From Bdellovibrionaceae bacterium UBA6502 (lineage in GTDB: Bacteria; Bdellovibrionota; Bdellovibrionia; Bdellovibrionales; UBA840), in NCBI GenBank assembly GCA_002436415.1, contig DJMA01000033.1, positions 1 through 64,000 of the forward strand: a stretch of 64,000 nucleotides of DNA. Reading direction: 5' to 3'. This document shows, piece by piece, positions 54,757-63,715 of this stretch; within the stretch, counting starts at the first letter, position 1; the number at the start of each line of letters is the position of its first letter. The notes below the pieces were generated by a model, which saw nothing but the letters and a program-made list of their open reading frames with translations, searched no databases and was not told the origin of the DNA. The position numbers and the translations under genes are program-made.

Positions 54757-56943
54757 ATGTCAAAATGTCCATTTTCTGGTGGTACAGGAGCTAGTGTAAC
54801 TCATCAAATTCAGGCCAATCAAGATTGGTGGCCAGAGCAATTGAACTTAAAAATTTTAAGTCAGGGCTCTAACAAAACCAATCCACTGGGAGAGAAGTTT
54901 GATTACTCTAAAGAGTTTAAAAAATTAGACTACAAGGCCTTAAAAAAAGATCTTAAAAAACTTATGACCGATTCACAAGAATGGTGGCCAGCAGATTGGG
55001 GGCATTATGGTGGATTGTTTATTCGCATGGCTTGGCATAGTGCGGGAACTTACAGAACCTATGATGGAAGAGGTGGTGCTGCTACAGGAAACCAAAGGTT
55101 TGCTCCAATCAATAGTTGGCCAGACAATGGCAATTTAGACAAAGCACGAAGACTACTTTGGCCAATCAAAAAAAAGTATGGCAATAAAATTTCTTGGGCA
55201 GATTTGATGATTTTAACTGGTAATGTTGCCTTGGAATCTATGGGCTTTAAAACTTTTGGTTTTGCTGGAGGAAGAGAAGATATTTGGGAACCTGAAATTG
55301 ATATCAATTGGGGGATTGAAAATGAATGGCTAACCGATAAACGTTACTCTGGAGATCGTGTTTTAGACAATCCTTTGGCTGCGGTTGAGATGGGATTGAT
55401 CTACGTAAATCCAGAGGGCCCCAATGGTAATCCTGATCCTGTTGCTTCAGCTAGAGATGTTAGAGACACATTTAAGCGAATGGCCATGGACGACGAAGAA
55501 ACCGTGGCTTTAGTTGCCGGAGGACATACCTTTGGAAAATGTCATGGAGCAGGAGATGCGGCATTGGTTGGACCAGAACCAGAAGCGGCTCCAATGGAAC
55601 AAATGGGTTTTGGTTGGAAAAACAAATTTAAGTCCGGTAAAGGCCAACATGCAATCACATCTGGAATTGAAGGAGCATGGAAACCAAATCCTACCAAATG
55701 GGATAATGGTTATTTGCGAATTCTTTTGCAGTATGATTTCGAATTGGTAAAGAGTCCAGCGGGAGCAAATCAATGGTTGGCAAAAGATGTGGATGAAAAA
55801 GACATGATTCCAGATGCTCACGATCCAAAACGAAAGCATCGGCCAATGATGACTACCGCCGATTTGTCTTTAAAGTTTGATCCTGAGTACAAAAAAATCA
55901 TCCAAAAATTCCTAGACGATCATTCTGCTTTTGAGGATGCTTTTGCAAGAGCTTGGTTTAAGTTGACTCATAGAGATATGGGACCAAAATCTCGATTTCT
56001 AGGACCAGAGGTTCCAAAGGAAGAGCTTTTATGGATGGACCCAATTCCAAAGGGGAAAAGTTTAAGTAAGGCAGAAATTAGTAGTTTAAAAAAGTTGATC
56101 TTAAAATCAGGATTAAACTCCTCACAAATGATTAAAACGGCATGGGCATCAGCGTCTACTTATCGTCGTTCTGATATGCGGGGTGGGGCTAATGGAGCTC
56201 GCATTCGTTTGTTGCCAATGAAAAATTGGACGGTCAATGAGCCAAAGAAGCTTGCTAAGGTTTTAAAAACCTACGAGGCAATCCAAGAAAAGTTTTGTGG
56301 CAAAAACAAGAAAAAGTATGTGTCCATCGCAGATTTGATTGTATTAGGTGGAAACCTGGCTGTGGAAGAGGCAGCAAAAAAGGCAGGGGTAAAGATTGAA
56401 GTTCCGTTTACGCCGGGAAGGGGTGACGCTACTCAGGAGCAAACCGATGTGGAAGCCTTTGAGGTGTTGGAACCTAAGGCTGATGCTTTTAGGAACTATG
56501 CTGAAGACTCGCAGAAAAAACAGGCCGAGATATTGTTGATCGACAAGGCACAGCTTTTAGAATTAACAGCTCCAGAAATGACAGTTTTAATTGGTGGCTT
56601 AAGAGTTTTGAAAGCCAACTTTAATAACTCTAAGTTAGGTGTTTTAACGAGTAAATCAGGAAGCCTAACGAACGACTTTTTTGTGAATCTATTAGATATG
56701 AAAATTGAATGGAAAGAGTCGAAGCAAAAAGGGGAGTTTGAAGGTTTTCTTCGCTCAAGTGGCAAACTGAAATGGACAGCAACAAGAGGCGATTTAGTTT
56801 TTGGCTCTAACTCAGAGCTTCGAGCCATTGCAGAGGTTTACGCACAGGATGATAACAAAGAAAAGTTTGTTAAGGACTTTGTAAAGGCCTGGGTTAAGGT
56901 GATGAATTTAGATCGTTTTGATAAAAAGTCTGCGCGAGTTTAA
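54757..56943 (+). CDS. katG: Catalase-peroxidase
   Basis: A heme enzyme that removes hydrogen peroxide; 728 residues, two-domain KatG. The distal site (RMAWHSAGTYR), the proximal His (VAGGHTFGKCHG), and the Tyr and Met of the Met-Tyr-Trp adduct (LIYVNPEGPNG and MEQMGFGWKN) are all present. No signal peptide. The ATG at 54757 is set by GGAGGG just upstream; an in-frame ATG at 54745 precedes that site and is unlikely. No OxyR or Fur site was recognised. A terminator follows. Confidence 0.97.
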   Translation: MSKCPFSGGTGASVTHQIQANQDWWPEQLNLKILSQGSNKTNPLGEKFDYSKEFKKLDYKALKKDLKKLMTDSQEWWPADWGHYGGLFIRMAWHSAGTYRTYDGRGGAATGNQRFAPINSWPDNGNLDKARRLLWPIKKKYGNKISWADLMILTGNVALESMGFKTFGFAGGREDIWEPEIDINWGIENEWLTDKRYSGDRVLDNPLAAVEMGLIYVNPEGPNGNPDPVASARDVRDTFKRMAMDDEETVALVAGGHTFGKCHGAGDAALVGPEPEAAPMEQMGFGWKNKFKSGKGQHAITSGIEGAWKPNPTKWDNGYLRILLQYDFELVKSPAGANQWLAKDVDEKDMIPDAHDPKRKHRPMMTTADLSLKFDPEYKKIIQKFLDDHSAFEDAFARAWFKLTHRDMGPKSRFLGPEVPKEELLWMDPIPKGKSLSKAEISSLKKLILKSGLNSSQMIKTAWASASTYRRSDMRGGANGARIRLLPMKNWTVNEPKKLAKVLKTYEAIQEKFCGKNKKKYVSIADLIVLGGNLAVEEAAKKAGVKIEVPFTPGRGDATQEQTDVEAFEVLEPKADAFRNYAEDSQKKQAEILLIDKAQLLELTAPEMTVLIGGLRVLKANFNNSKLGVLTSKSGSLTNDFFVNLLDMKIEWKESKQKGEFEGFLRSSGKLKWTATRGDLVFGSNSELRAIAEVYAQDDNKEKFVKDFVKAWVKVMNLDRFDKKSARV

Positions 56944-56966
56944 AAAAATAAAAAAAGAGATTATGA

Positions 56967-56992
56967 GCCACCTTTCTACAAGGTGGCTTTTA
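56967..56992 (+). terminator. Intrinsic terminator of katG
   Basis: GCCACCTT and AAGGTGGC pair around a five-base loop, followed by TTTTATATTTT. Confidence 0.8.
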
Positions 56993-57016
56993 TATTTTAA
57001 GGAGATTTGTTTTTGG

Positions 57017-57650
57017 GGTGACAGCCGGTCTCGAAGAAAAACCTGTAACTGAAATGATGCTTTTTGAGAGCTAGTTCGAAGAAGTTCAAATCCTGCTAGC
57101 AAGAACCAAGAAATAAAAAAAAGCCCAGCAAATATGCTGGGCTTGAGATATTCAATATGGATGGGGATGCGAGCGAGTCAGAAGCCAAAGGCTTTTGATC
57201 GACGCATGGATGAGAATTGCCAAACCTCAGCGCCAGCAAAATCGGAATCCCGTCACCAAAGGTGACAGCCGGTCTCGAAGAAAAACCTGTAACTGAAATG
57301 ATGCTTTTTGAGAGCTAGTTCGGAGAAGTTCAAATCCTGCTAGCAAGATCGGTGAAATAAAAAAAGCCCAGCAAATATGCTGGGCTTTATAATAATCAAT
57401 ATGGATGGGGATGCGAGCGAGTCAGAAGCCAAAGGCTTTTGATCGACGCATGGATGAGATTTGCCAAGCGTCAGCGCCAGCAATATCGGAATCCCGTCAC
57501 CAAAGGTGACAGCCGGTCTCGAAGAAAAACCTGTAACTGAAATAATGCTTTTTGAGAGCTAGTTCGAAGGAGTTCAAATCCTGCTAGCAAGATCGGTGAA
57601 ATAAAAAAAAGCCCAGCAAATATGCTGGGCTTTATAATAATCAATATGGA
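57017..57650. repeat. Tandem array with a 244-bp period (2.6 copies) next to tRNA-Gln
   Basis: GGTGACAGCCGGTCTCG occurs at 57017, 57261 and 57505, exactly 244 bases apart, and the units are nearly identical. The third unit breaks off at GGATGGGG, where the tRNA gene begins. Each unit has several hairpins: a GCTAG...CTAGC stem, GCCCAGCA-AATA-TGCTGGGC with flanking A/T runs, a nested ATGCG...CGCAT stem, and GTCACC-AAA-GGTGAC. It also holds GTTCAAATCCTGCTA, identical to the T-arm of the tRNA but in the opposite direction. No credible reading frame is present. Confidence 0.88.
57603..57633 (-). terminator. Intrinsic terminator of tRNA-Gln
   Basis: On the minus strand GCCCAGCA-TATT-TGCTGGGC is followed by a T run, 18-20 bases beyond the 3' end of the tRNA. 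The same hairpin is present in each tandem unit. Confidence 0.75.
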
Positions 57651-57721
57651 TGGGGTAGCAGGATTTGAACCTGCGCATGACGGAATCAAAATCCGTTGTC
57701 TTACCGCTTGACGATACCCCA
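57651..57721 (-). tRNA. tRNA-Gln (anticodon UUG)
   Basis: The cloverleaf is complete on the minus strand. The acceptor stem is TGGGGTA with TACCCCA, the anticodon arm ACGGA-TTTTGAT-TCCGT (anticodon TTG), and the T-arm GCAGG-TTCAAAT-CCTGC. It is 71 bases long. CCA is not encoded (TCC follows). A terminator and the 244-bp repeat array lie just downstream. Confidence 0.96.
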
Positions 57722-57794
57722 TCAAGTGAGGCTAAATTTATCCCCAAGCCTGCTGCGGAGCAACTTATATTGCGCCATGTTAATAGAGAAAATA

Positions 57795-58085
57795 TTACTC
57801 TTTCGGTAGACTTGCTAGGCTATCACCCATCTTTTTGATTTCTGCCTCGTAGGCATCAAAAATCATTTTCTCAATTTCGGCTCTCGTGTCCTGATTGATA
57901 GGGTGGGCAATGTCTTTAAACTGACCATCTTTGCGTTTCTTACTTGGCATCGCTACAAAGAGTCCCGTATTGCCATCAATGATTTTTAAATCACGAATGA
58001 TAAAACAATCATCAATTGTTAGGGAAACATAGGCCTTTAGGCGATCTTCGTTCACAGGGTAGACTTTTACTTCTGTAATCTTCAT
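57795..58085 (-). CDS. spoVG: SpoVG family regulator
   Basis: The 96-residue protein matches SpoVG: KITEVKVYPV, LKAYVSLTIDDCFIIRDLKII, LFVAMPSKKRKDG, and DIAHPINQDTRAEIEK. In Firmicutes and spirochaetes SpoVG binds nucleic acid and affects development and virulence genes; outside spore formers it is a general small regulator. AAGGATG lies six bases before the ATG. It is probably transcribed alone, upstream of the tRNA. Confidence 0.95.
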   Translation of the reverse strand: MKITEVKVYPVNEDRLKAYVSLTIDDCFIIRDLKIIDGNTGLFVAMPSKKRKDGQFKDIAHPINQDTRAEIEKMIFDAYEAEIKKMGDSLASLPKE

Positions 58086-58224
58086 TGTTCATCCTTTGCT
58101 GAATACGAAATATCCATTGTTGTAGTTTCTTATCGGGTGGATCAGAGCTGGACTTAAGTCAAAAGCGAAAAGATTTATTTTCTCAAAATGATACAGAATT
58201 AGCCTTGAGAGAGTTTAAAAAAAC

Positions 58225-58329
58225 ATGAGGTTTTTAAAGCTAAGCTATTTAGTGTTGCTTGCTATTTATGGTAATGGAAATTCTGAAGATAGAATAGATG
58301 CAGACTTTTTATGTTTTGGTGATTTCTAA
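58225..58329 (+). CDS. Possible 34-residue secreted peptide
   Basis: An ATG at 58225 opens a short frame whose product begins like a signal peptide (RFLKLSYLVLLAIYGNG) and ends acidic. No family is known, and the ribosome site is weak (GAGAG, some 13 bases upstream). It lies between spoVG and the convergent YceI gene, whose terminator hairpin begins just after its stop. Treat as speculative. Confidence 0.25.
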   Translation: MRFLKLSYLVLLAIYGNGNSEDRIDADFLCFGDF

Positions 58330-58368
58330 AGACCCTCACAGAATTGGAGGGCCTTGTAATTGGATTTT

Positions 58369-59019
58369 TTATTTCGTTGCAGTGATGTTCAATTTAATTT
58401 GAGCAACATCACCAATTACGTTCTTTCCAATGAAGCTTTTGAATTTATTTTTTAAGCTTCCAAGTAAGTCGTTATCGATTGTTTTGTTGTATTTGATACC
58501 ATAGTCGCGACGATCAAAAGTCACATTGTAAGCGTCTTTAGGTGCCATGATCATAATTTTATCGCCCTCTACTTTTGTATTTACTTTTAAAGTAATGTCT
58601 TTGGTTACGTTTTTGATACTTAGTTTTCCTGATACTTCTGCGCTTCCGTCTTTTGCTACTTTAAAACTTTTTCCGGCTTCAGAAACGAAAGATGCTTTTG
58701 GGTGATCATCTACATTAAAGAAATCGGCAGAGCGAAGGTGCTTGTCTCTTTTTGGCATATCGGTATCAATGGATGCTACATCAATTTCTACCTTTAAGTC
58801 TTTTACTGTTTTGTTTGCAGCATCATAGTCAAAGCTGCCATTGAATTTTTTGAAGTGTCCAACAACTTCGGTAGCGCCAAAATCATCATCACCTTTTTTT
58901 ACATTTTTAGAGATAACAAACTGTAGGCCTTTTTCGTTGTCTGCGAATTTATAAGTTTCTGCTTGAGCAAAGTTTAAAGAAACAAACATTGCTGTGATTA
59001 ATAAGATTAGATTTTTCAT
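58369..59019 (-). CDS. YceI family periplasmic protein
   Basis: The 216-residue protein has a signal peptide (KNLILLITAMFVSLNFAQA) and the YceI lipocalin-like pattern: VVGHFKKFNGSFDYD, IDVASIDTDMPKRDKHLRSADFFNVDDHP and GKLSIKNVTKDI. YceI proteins bind isoprenoid or other hydrophobic ligands; the role is unclear. A small CCCTC/GAGGG hairpin follows its stop. It stands alone. Confidence 0.9.
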   Translation of the reverse strand: MKNLILLITAMFVSLNFAQAETYKFADNEKGLQFVISKNVKKGDDDFGATEVVGHFKKFNGSFDYDAANKTVKDLKVEIDVASIDTDMPKRDKHLRSADFFNVDDHPKASFVSEAGKSFKVAKDGSAEVSGKLSIKNVTKDITLKVNTKVEGDKIMIMAPKDAYNVTFDRRDYGIKYNKTIDNDLLGSLKNKFKSFIGKNVIGDVAQIKLNITATK

Positions 59020-59150
59020 ATTTGCTGATCCTTTCGTTTTTTAGCAAATTTATTAGAATTAGAAATGGCTAAAATGACAAGATGAAATGAAAAAAGATTC
59101 GATATTATTTATTATTTGGGAGTATGATGAGAATTAGTTGATAAATGCAT

Positions 59151-59177
59151 AAAAAAAAGGCCCGCTTGAGGCGGGCC
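59151..59177 (-). terminator. Intrinsic terminator of the DegP-type protease gene
   Basis: GGCCCGC and GCGGGCC pair around five bases; on the minus strand a run of eight T follows, 14 bases past the stop. Confidence 0.85.
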
Positions 59178-59190
59178 TTTGGATGATTGA

Positions 59191-60561
59191 TTAAGGTTCT
59201 ATATAGAGGACAATGATGTAACTTCCTCTTTGTACTCGGACCAAGTTTGCTTCTTCACGAAGAGCTCTTACTGCGGTTCTTGCTGTTTTAACTTTTTTGC
59301 GGTTGATATCTAAAATAATGTCACCAACGCTGAGGCCTGCTTTGGCCGCTGGGCTAGCTGTTTCTACCTCATAGACCACTGGTCTTGGGCTAAAACTTAC
59401 GCCAATGCTTTGAGCCATCTCTTTGGTTAAGTCGGCCACTTGGAAACCTAATTTGTAAGGAGCCTTTAGGGTTTCTGGGCTGTCGTCTTGTGGCTTTTGT
59501 GGACTACCAGGTTCTTTGGTTTTTAGGCTTACTTTTATTTTTGTAATTTTTTGGTTTCTTAAAAGTTCTAGATCCACCTCTGAGCCTGCATTGTATTTAG
59601 CAATCTCATTGTGAAGCCTACGGATGTCTTCAATTTCTCTTTTGTTGATCTTACGTATGATGTCGTAGGGGCGAACACCTGCGGCTGCAGCGGCGCTGCC
59701 TTCCATAACATCAGTTACCAGAACGCCTTTTTTATCGGCTAGTCGCAATGCTTTTTGGATTCTTGGTGTGATAGGAGCAATGGAAATTCCTAAATAGCCT
59801 CGATCAATTTTTCCGTTTTCTTTTAGCTGTGGAATTAGGTTTTTCACCACATCGATTGGAATGGCAAAACCAAGGCCCTGCGCTCCTTTAATAATGAATG
59901 TGTTAACACCAATGACCTCTCCATCCAGGTTTACTAGAGGACCACCGGAGTTTCCAGGGTTAATGCTGGCATCAGTTTGAAGAAAAGGGTAAATGCCGAT
60001 TTCTGCAACTTCTCGTCCTTTTTGAGAGATGATACCTTTGGTTACAGTGTGTCCTAAACCAAGTGGGTTACCAAAAGCTGCCACCCATTCGCCAACTTCA
60101 ACTTTTGAGGAGTCACCAAGGCTTGCGGTGGGAAGTTTCTTTTTAGCTTCAATCTTGATTAATGCTATGTCTGTTTTCTCGTCTCTACCTATTACTTTGG
60201 CTTTGTATAGCTCTTTAGCGTTTTCTTCTAGTTGGACTTCGATTTCGTCGGCGGAATCGATCACGTGGTTGTTGGTAATAATCAAACCATCTTCACTGAT
60301 GATAAAACCTGTTCCCAGAGCGGTGGATGGTTGTGGGTTTCCACGGCGAGGATTGATTCCATAAAATTGCTCAAACATATCCATAAATGGATCGCGAAAA
60401 TTAGGCCTCTGTGGAAGTTGGGTGGTTCTAATGTTAACGATGGCTGGGTTTACTTTTTTTGCCAATTTAACAAAGGCAGTGGATAGGTCGTGTTTTTTTG
60501 CTCCATAAGCTAGGGGGCTTAAGAGGCAGAGTGAAAGGATCAGTACAATACTTGATTTCAT
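59191..60561 (-). CDS. degP: Periplasmic serine protease DegP/HtrA family
   Basis: The 456-residue protein has a signal peptide (KSSIVLILSLCLLSPLAYG). The trypsin-like domain carries the triad His99 (ITNNHVID), Asp131 (EKTDIALI) and Ser205 (NPGNSGGP). Two PDZ domains follow (about 245-340 and 365-455). It degrades or refolds damaged envelope proteins. Whether it is DegP, DegQ or DegS-like is not certain, but two PDZ domains exclude DegS. It is the last of three or four minus-strand genes, after DUF1844 and the HtpX-like gene. Confidence 0.94.
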   Translation of the reverse strand: MKSSIVLILSLCLLSPLAYGAKKHDLSTAFVKLAKKVNPAIVNIRTTQLPQRPNFRDPFMDMFEQFYGINPRRGNPQPSTALGTGFIISEDGLIITNNHVIDSADEIEVQLEENAKELYKAKVIGRDEKTDIALIKIEAKKKLPTASLGDSSKVEVGEWVAAFGNPLGLGHTVTKGIISQKGREVAEIGIYPFLQTDASINPGNSGGPLVNLDGEVIGVNTFIIKGAQGLGFAIPIDVVKNLIPQLKENGKIDRGYLGISIAPITPRIQKALRLADKKGVLVTDVMEGSAAAAAGVRPYDIIRKINKREIEDIRRLHNEIAKYNAGSEVDLELLRNQKITKIKVSLKTKEPGSPQKPQDDSPETLKAPYKLGFQVADLTKEMAQSIGVSFSPRPVVYEVETASPAAKAGLSVGDIILDINRKKVKTARTAVRALREEANLVRVQRGSYIIVLYIEP

Positions 60562-60570
60562 TTTTCCTCC

Positions 60571-60819
60571 TTATGAATTCACATAACGCATTTTTAAATC
60601 ACTAACTAAACGATCAATAAGGTTTTGTTCCTCGGAACTTAAATTGTTTTTGGTTTTTTCTCTAAGCACTTCAAGAAGGTCGATATTAAATTTGGCCATC
60701 TCTTTGTTTTTTTCGGTTTTCCCGGTTTGGGGATTGGCGATATCACCTAGGCCCATCATGGCGGCGGAGCCTATGGACATTACTAGGCTTGAAAAATCGG
60801 CTTGCATCGGTTGGCTCAT
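60571..60819 (-). CDS. DUF1844 family protein
   Basis: The 82-residue protein fits DUF1844: DFSSLVMSIGSAAMMGLGDI, then NPQTGKTEKNKEMAKFNIDLLEVL and EKTKNNLSSEEQNLIDRLVSDLKMRYV. The family is found in delta-proteobacteria and Planctomycetes; its function is unknown. It lies nine bases before the protease gene start and 17 after the HtpX-like gene, so they share a transcript. Confidence 0.88.
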   Translation of the reverse strand: MSQPMQADFSSLVMSIGSAAMMGLGDIANPQTGKTEKNKEMAKFNIDLLEVLREKTKNNLSSEEQNLIDRLVSDLKMRYVNS

Positions 60820-60836
60820 AAAACTTCCTTTGCTAG

Positions 60837-61664
60837 TTAAATAGGATATTGTCCAATTAGTTTTTCAATTCTTTCTTTTGCTGTGGGTTGGGATTGGAAC
60901 ATTCCTGACCAACCGTATTTTGGCAGCGGGTTCATGAAAAATATATGGGCAGTATCTTTTGGTACGAGTTGCGGGTTTGTAGCCACCAAACTCTCTAGCT
61001 TCCAAAGGGATTTCGCTAGGGCTTTGGGTTTAGTGGTTAAATCAGAGGTAAGTTGGTCTAGCTGGAATATGGCAGATTTGGATTGCATTCTGCGAACTAA
61101 CCAAGCAGAAACAGGAGCGACCAATCCGGTAACAGGGCCGAGCTCTTCTTTAAAAGGTTTGCCAAAGCTGATAAGGTAGTCAATTGCTTCAGCTGGCTTT
61201 AAGGTGCCTGCGACTATTGCGGAACATAAAGTAGCTGTGAAGGTGTAATGGTTTTTGATCTTGAGCATTTCAAAAGCAAGAACGCTTTCTAGTTCGTCTC
61301 GCTCTAGTTTCTCTAAAAGTGGTCGGCTTACAAGGATCGATGCTGCTCGTCCTGATTTAGAGGTACTGAAAGCGGTGGGGGTGTTTAAATCGCAAATGAA
61401 AATCTCAGGAGCAGGCATATGCAGGCGATTGGCTAAGTCAGTGACTAAGCTTTCTAGTGAATAGGGGTCCTGGCCTTGGATTGGTTTACTGTGGAAGAGA
61501 TTTTTTAATCGTATGTCGCCATAAAAATAAACAAGACTGTTTGAAACAATGGCTAAGATAAACGCAGCCAAAAGCCCTTGGCGTCCACCAAGTTCTTTTC
61601 CAATGTACATAATAATTAACGAGAAGGCTCCCAAAATGGTCCAAGCCACGTAAGACTTATTCAT
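60837..61664 (-). CDS. HtpX-like (M48) membrane protein with lost zinc site
   Basis: The 275-residue protein has two N-terminal membrane spans and the HtpX layout (RLHMPAPEIFICDLNTPTAFSTS, ILVSRPLLEKLERDELESVLA). Where M48 enzymes have HExxH the sequence reads FEMLK (Phe131, Glu132, Lys135), and the later Glu ligand in the R-x-x-x-E-x-x-AD region is also lost (RRMQSKSAIFQLD). Proteolysis is thus unlikely. The C-terminal segment still follows HtpX (KPKALAKSLWKLE, HIFFMNPLP, PTAKERIEKL). It may act as a decoy, regulator or structural partner. It is the first gene of this minus-strand group. Confidence 0.82.
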   Translation of the reverse strand: MNKSYVAWTILGAFSLIIMYIGKELGGRQGLLAAFILAIVSNSLVYFYGDIRLKNLFHSKPIQGQDPYSLESLVTDLANRLHMPAPEIFICDLNTPTAFSTSKSGRAASILVSRPLLEKLERDELESVLAFEMLKIKNHYTFTATLCSAIVAGTLKPAEAIDYLISFGKPFKEELGPVTGLVAPVSAWLVRRMQSKSAIFQLDQLTSDLTTKPKALAKSLWKLESLVATNPQLVPKDTAHIFFMNPLPKYGWSGMFQSQPTAKERIEKLIGQYPI

Positions 61665-61847
61665 AGCTAAATATGATACTCCTGTCGGAGCTTAATTTGT
61701 AGCTATATGCATAACGTCAAGAATCAAAAATAATCTTTTATTTTTCCGGACTGTAACTTGCTGAGAATGGAAAAGAGTTTTAAAATTTGGATGCTCAGGT
61801 TTTGTCAATGACTGATGAAAATAGCGACAACATTTAGGAGAGTGACG

Positions 61848-62840
61848 GTGGATGTAGATATTCTCGCTTTGAATGCCCAAATCGAAAAAGATAGTGAGTT
61901 CGTTAGAAAGGTTTTAAAAGAAACCTCAAAAGTAATTGTTGGTCAAAGAGAAATGCTCGAAGGAGTTTTGTCTGGATTGTTGACCGGTGGACATATCTTA
62001 CTAGAGGGTGTTCCAGGTTTGGCAAAAACCCTAACCATTAGTAGTATGGCACAGGCCGTTGGTTTGAATTTTCAAAGAATTCAGTTTACTCCTGATTTAA
62101 TGCCTTCCGATCTAGTCGGTACGATGATTTACAATCAGACCACTGGCGAGTTTGCTGCCAAGAAGGGACCGCTTTTTACAAATATTGTTTTGGCCGATGA
62201 GATTAACCGTGCGCCAGCAAAAGTGCAATCTGCTCTCTTAGAGGCGATGGCTGAAAAACAAGTTACTATTGGTGAAACGACCTACAAATTGGATAATCCG
62301 TTTCTGGTTTTGGCGACACAAAACCCATTGGAGCAAGATGGTACTTACCCTCTTCCAGAGGCGCAGATGGACCGATTCATGTTTAAGATTGAAGTGGGTT
62401 ACCCAAATCGCGACGAAGAAAAACAAATTTTGGATTCAATGAGTTTGAGTGATGTTCCACAAATTGAAAAAGTTGTGACATTAGAAGAGATCCTTCGTGC
62501 AAGAAGTCTTGTCGATAAAATTCATGTAAACGAGAAACTTAAAAATTATATAGTTGAAATCACAATGGCGACAAGACAACCCGCTGAATACGGCTTAGGG
62601 CATCTTGGAAGCTTGATTCACTTGGGTGGATCTCCGCGTGCAACCATCAGTATGGTCAAAGCGGCTAAGGCACAGGCTTTTATGCAGTCTCGTGGTTATG
62701 TGACGGCGGACGATGTGAAAAGCATTGCTCATAAAGTCTTGCGCCATCGTTTGATTCTTACTTATGAAGCCGAGGCTGAGGATGTAAAATCAGATGCATT
62801 GGTAAATGAAATTTTAGAAAGTATTGAGGTACCTAGTTGA
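61848..62840 (+). CDS. MoxR family AAA+ ATPase
   Basis: A 330-residue single-domain MoxR: Walker A GVPGLAKT, PSDLVGT, Walker B VLADEINRAPAKVQ, ATQNPLEQDGTYPLPEAQMDRF and a C-terminal lid. It should act as a cytoplasmic chaperone for vWA partners encoded next to it. A GTG start at 61848 is chosen, since AGGAGA lies six bases before; the ATG at 61815 has no ribosome site. The stop overlaps the DUF58 start by four bases. Confidence 0.92.
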   Translation: MDVDILALNAQIEKDSEFVRKVLKETSKVIVGQREMLEGVLSGLLTGGHILLEGVPGLAKTLTISSMAQAVGLNFQRIQFTPDLMPSDLVGTMIYNQTTGEFAAKKGPLFTNIVLADEINRAPAKVQSALLEAMAEKQVTIGETTYKLDNPFLVLATQNPLEQDGTYPLPEAQMDRFMFKIEVGYPNRDEEKQILDSMSLSDVPQIEKVVTLEEILRARSLVDKIHVNEKLKNYIVEITMATRQPAEYGLGHLGSLIHLGGSPRATISMVKAAKAQAFMQSRGYVTADDVKSIAHKVLRHRLILTYEAEAEDVKSDALVNEILESIEVPS

Positions 62841-63715
62841 GTTTACCACCGGAGATTCTCAAAAAAGTTAAATTGATTGAGATTAGTACCCGTAAGCTGG
62901 TAAATAATATTTTTATGGGTGAGTATCACTCTGCTTTTAAAGGGCAGGGTATGACTTTTTCTGAGTTTCGAGAGTATGTTCCGGGGGATGACGTTCGAGA
63001 CATCGCCTGGACAGTAACGGCAAGAACCGGTAAAGCACATATTAAACGCTATGACGAAGAAAGAGAGCTAACTACCTTTTTGGTGGTGGATGTTTCTGGC
63101 AGCGGTGACTTTGGTTCTGGTGAATATAGCAAGGGTGAGGTGATCGTTCATCTTGCCGCTTTGTTAGGTTATAGTGCGGCGAAAAATAATGACCGCGTGG
63201 GATTGTTAAGCTTTTCTGATCAAATAGAGAATTTTGTTCCTCCCAAAAAGGGAATGGGACAAGTGCATCGAATCCTTCGTGATTTATTGTATGAAAAACC
63301 AAAGTCCAACAAAACCGATCTAAGAGGTGCCTTAGAGCATCTCAATAGTAGTCTGCGCAAGAAGGCAAATATTTTTGTGATTTCAGATTTTATTGCGCCA
63401 GATTATTCTACGCCATTAAAACTCTTGGGCCGAAAGCATGATTTAACTGCTATATGGATTCACGATAAAAAAGAAAAGTCTTTGCCTGATTTGGGCCTGA
63501 TTCAAATGTATGACCCGGAGAGTGATGAAATGCTTTGGGTGGATAGTTCGGATCGAAGTGTACGCCAAGCTTATGAAAACTATTTCAAAAAAGAAGATAT
63601 TGATCGAAGAAATTTATTGCGTAAGTCCGAAGTGAAATTAGTGGAAGTGGATTCCAGTGGAAATTACGTCGACCCTTTGGTGGCGTATTTTAAAAAGAGG
63701 AATAGAAGTGGCTGA
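62837..63715 (+). CDS. DUF58 (vWA-like) protein
   Basis: The 292-residue protein shows the DUF58 signature GMTFSEFREYVPGDDVRDIAWTV...ARTGKAHIKRYDEERE, then a vWA-like MIDAS DVSGSG. It starts at TTG inside the stop of the moxR gene, with GAGGT before it. MoxR-DUF58-Bat-type operons are common in proteobacteria and Bacteroidetes, linked to stress tolerance or assembly of envelope complexes. The next gene overlaps its end. Confidence 0.92.
   Translation: MSLPPEILKKVKLIEISTRKLVNNIFMGEYHSAFKGQGMTFSEFREYVPGDDVRDIAWTVTARTGKAHIKRYDEERELTTFLVVDVSGSGDFGSGEYSKGEVIVHLAALLGYSAAKNNDRVGLLSFSDQIENFVPPKKGMGQVHRILRDLLYEKPKSNKTDLRGALEHLNSSLRKKANIFVISDFIAPDYSTPLKLLGRKHDLTAIWIHDKKEKSLPDLGLIQMYDPESDEMLWVDSSDRSVRQAYENYFKKEDIDRRNLLRKSEVKLVEVDSSGNYVDPLVAYFKKRNRSG

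Noticed and set aside
57017..57650. CRISPR-like array
   Set aside because: The period is 244 bp and the whole unit is repeated; there are no unique spacers and no cas genes.
57471..57725. An 84-codon minus-strand frame
   Set aside because: It runs through the tRNA gene and the terminator hairpin of the repeat array; no coding signs.
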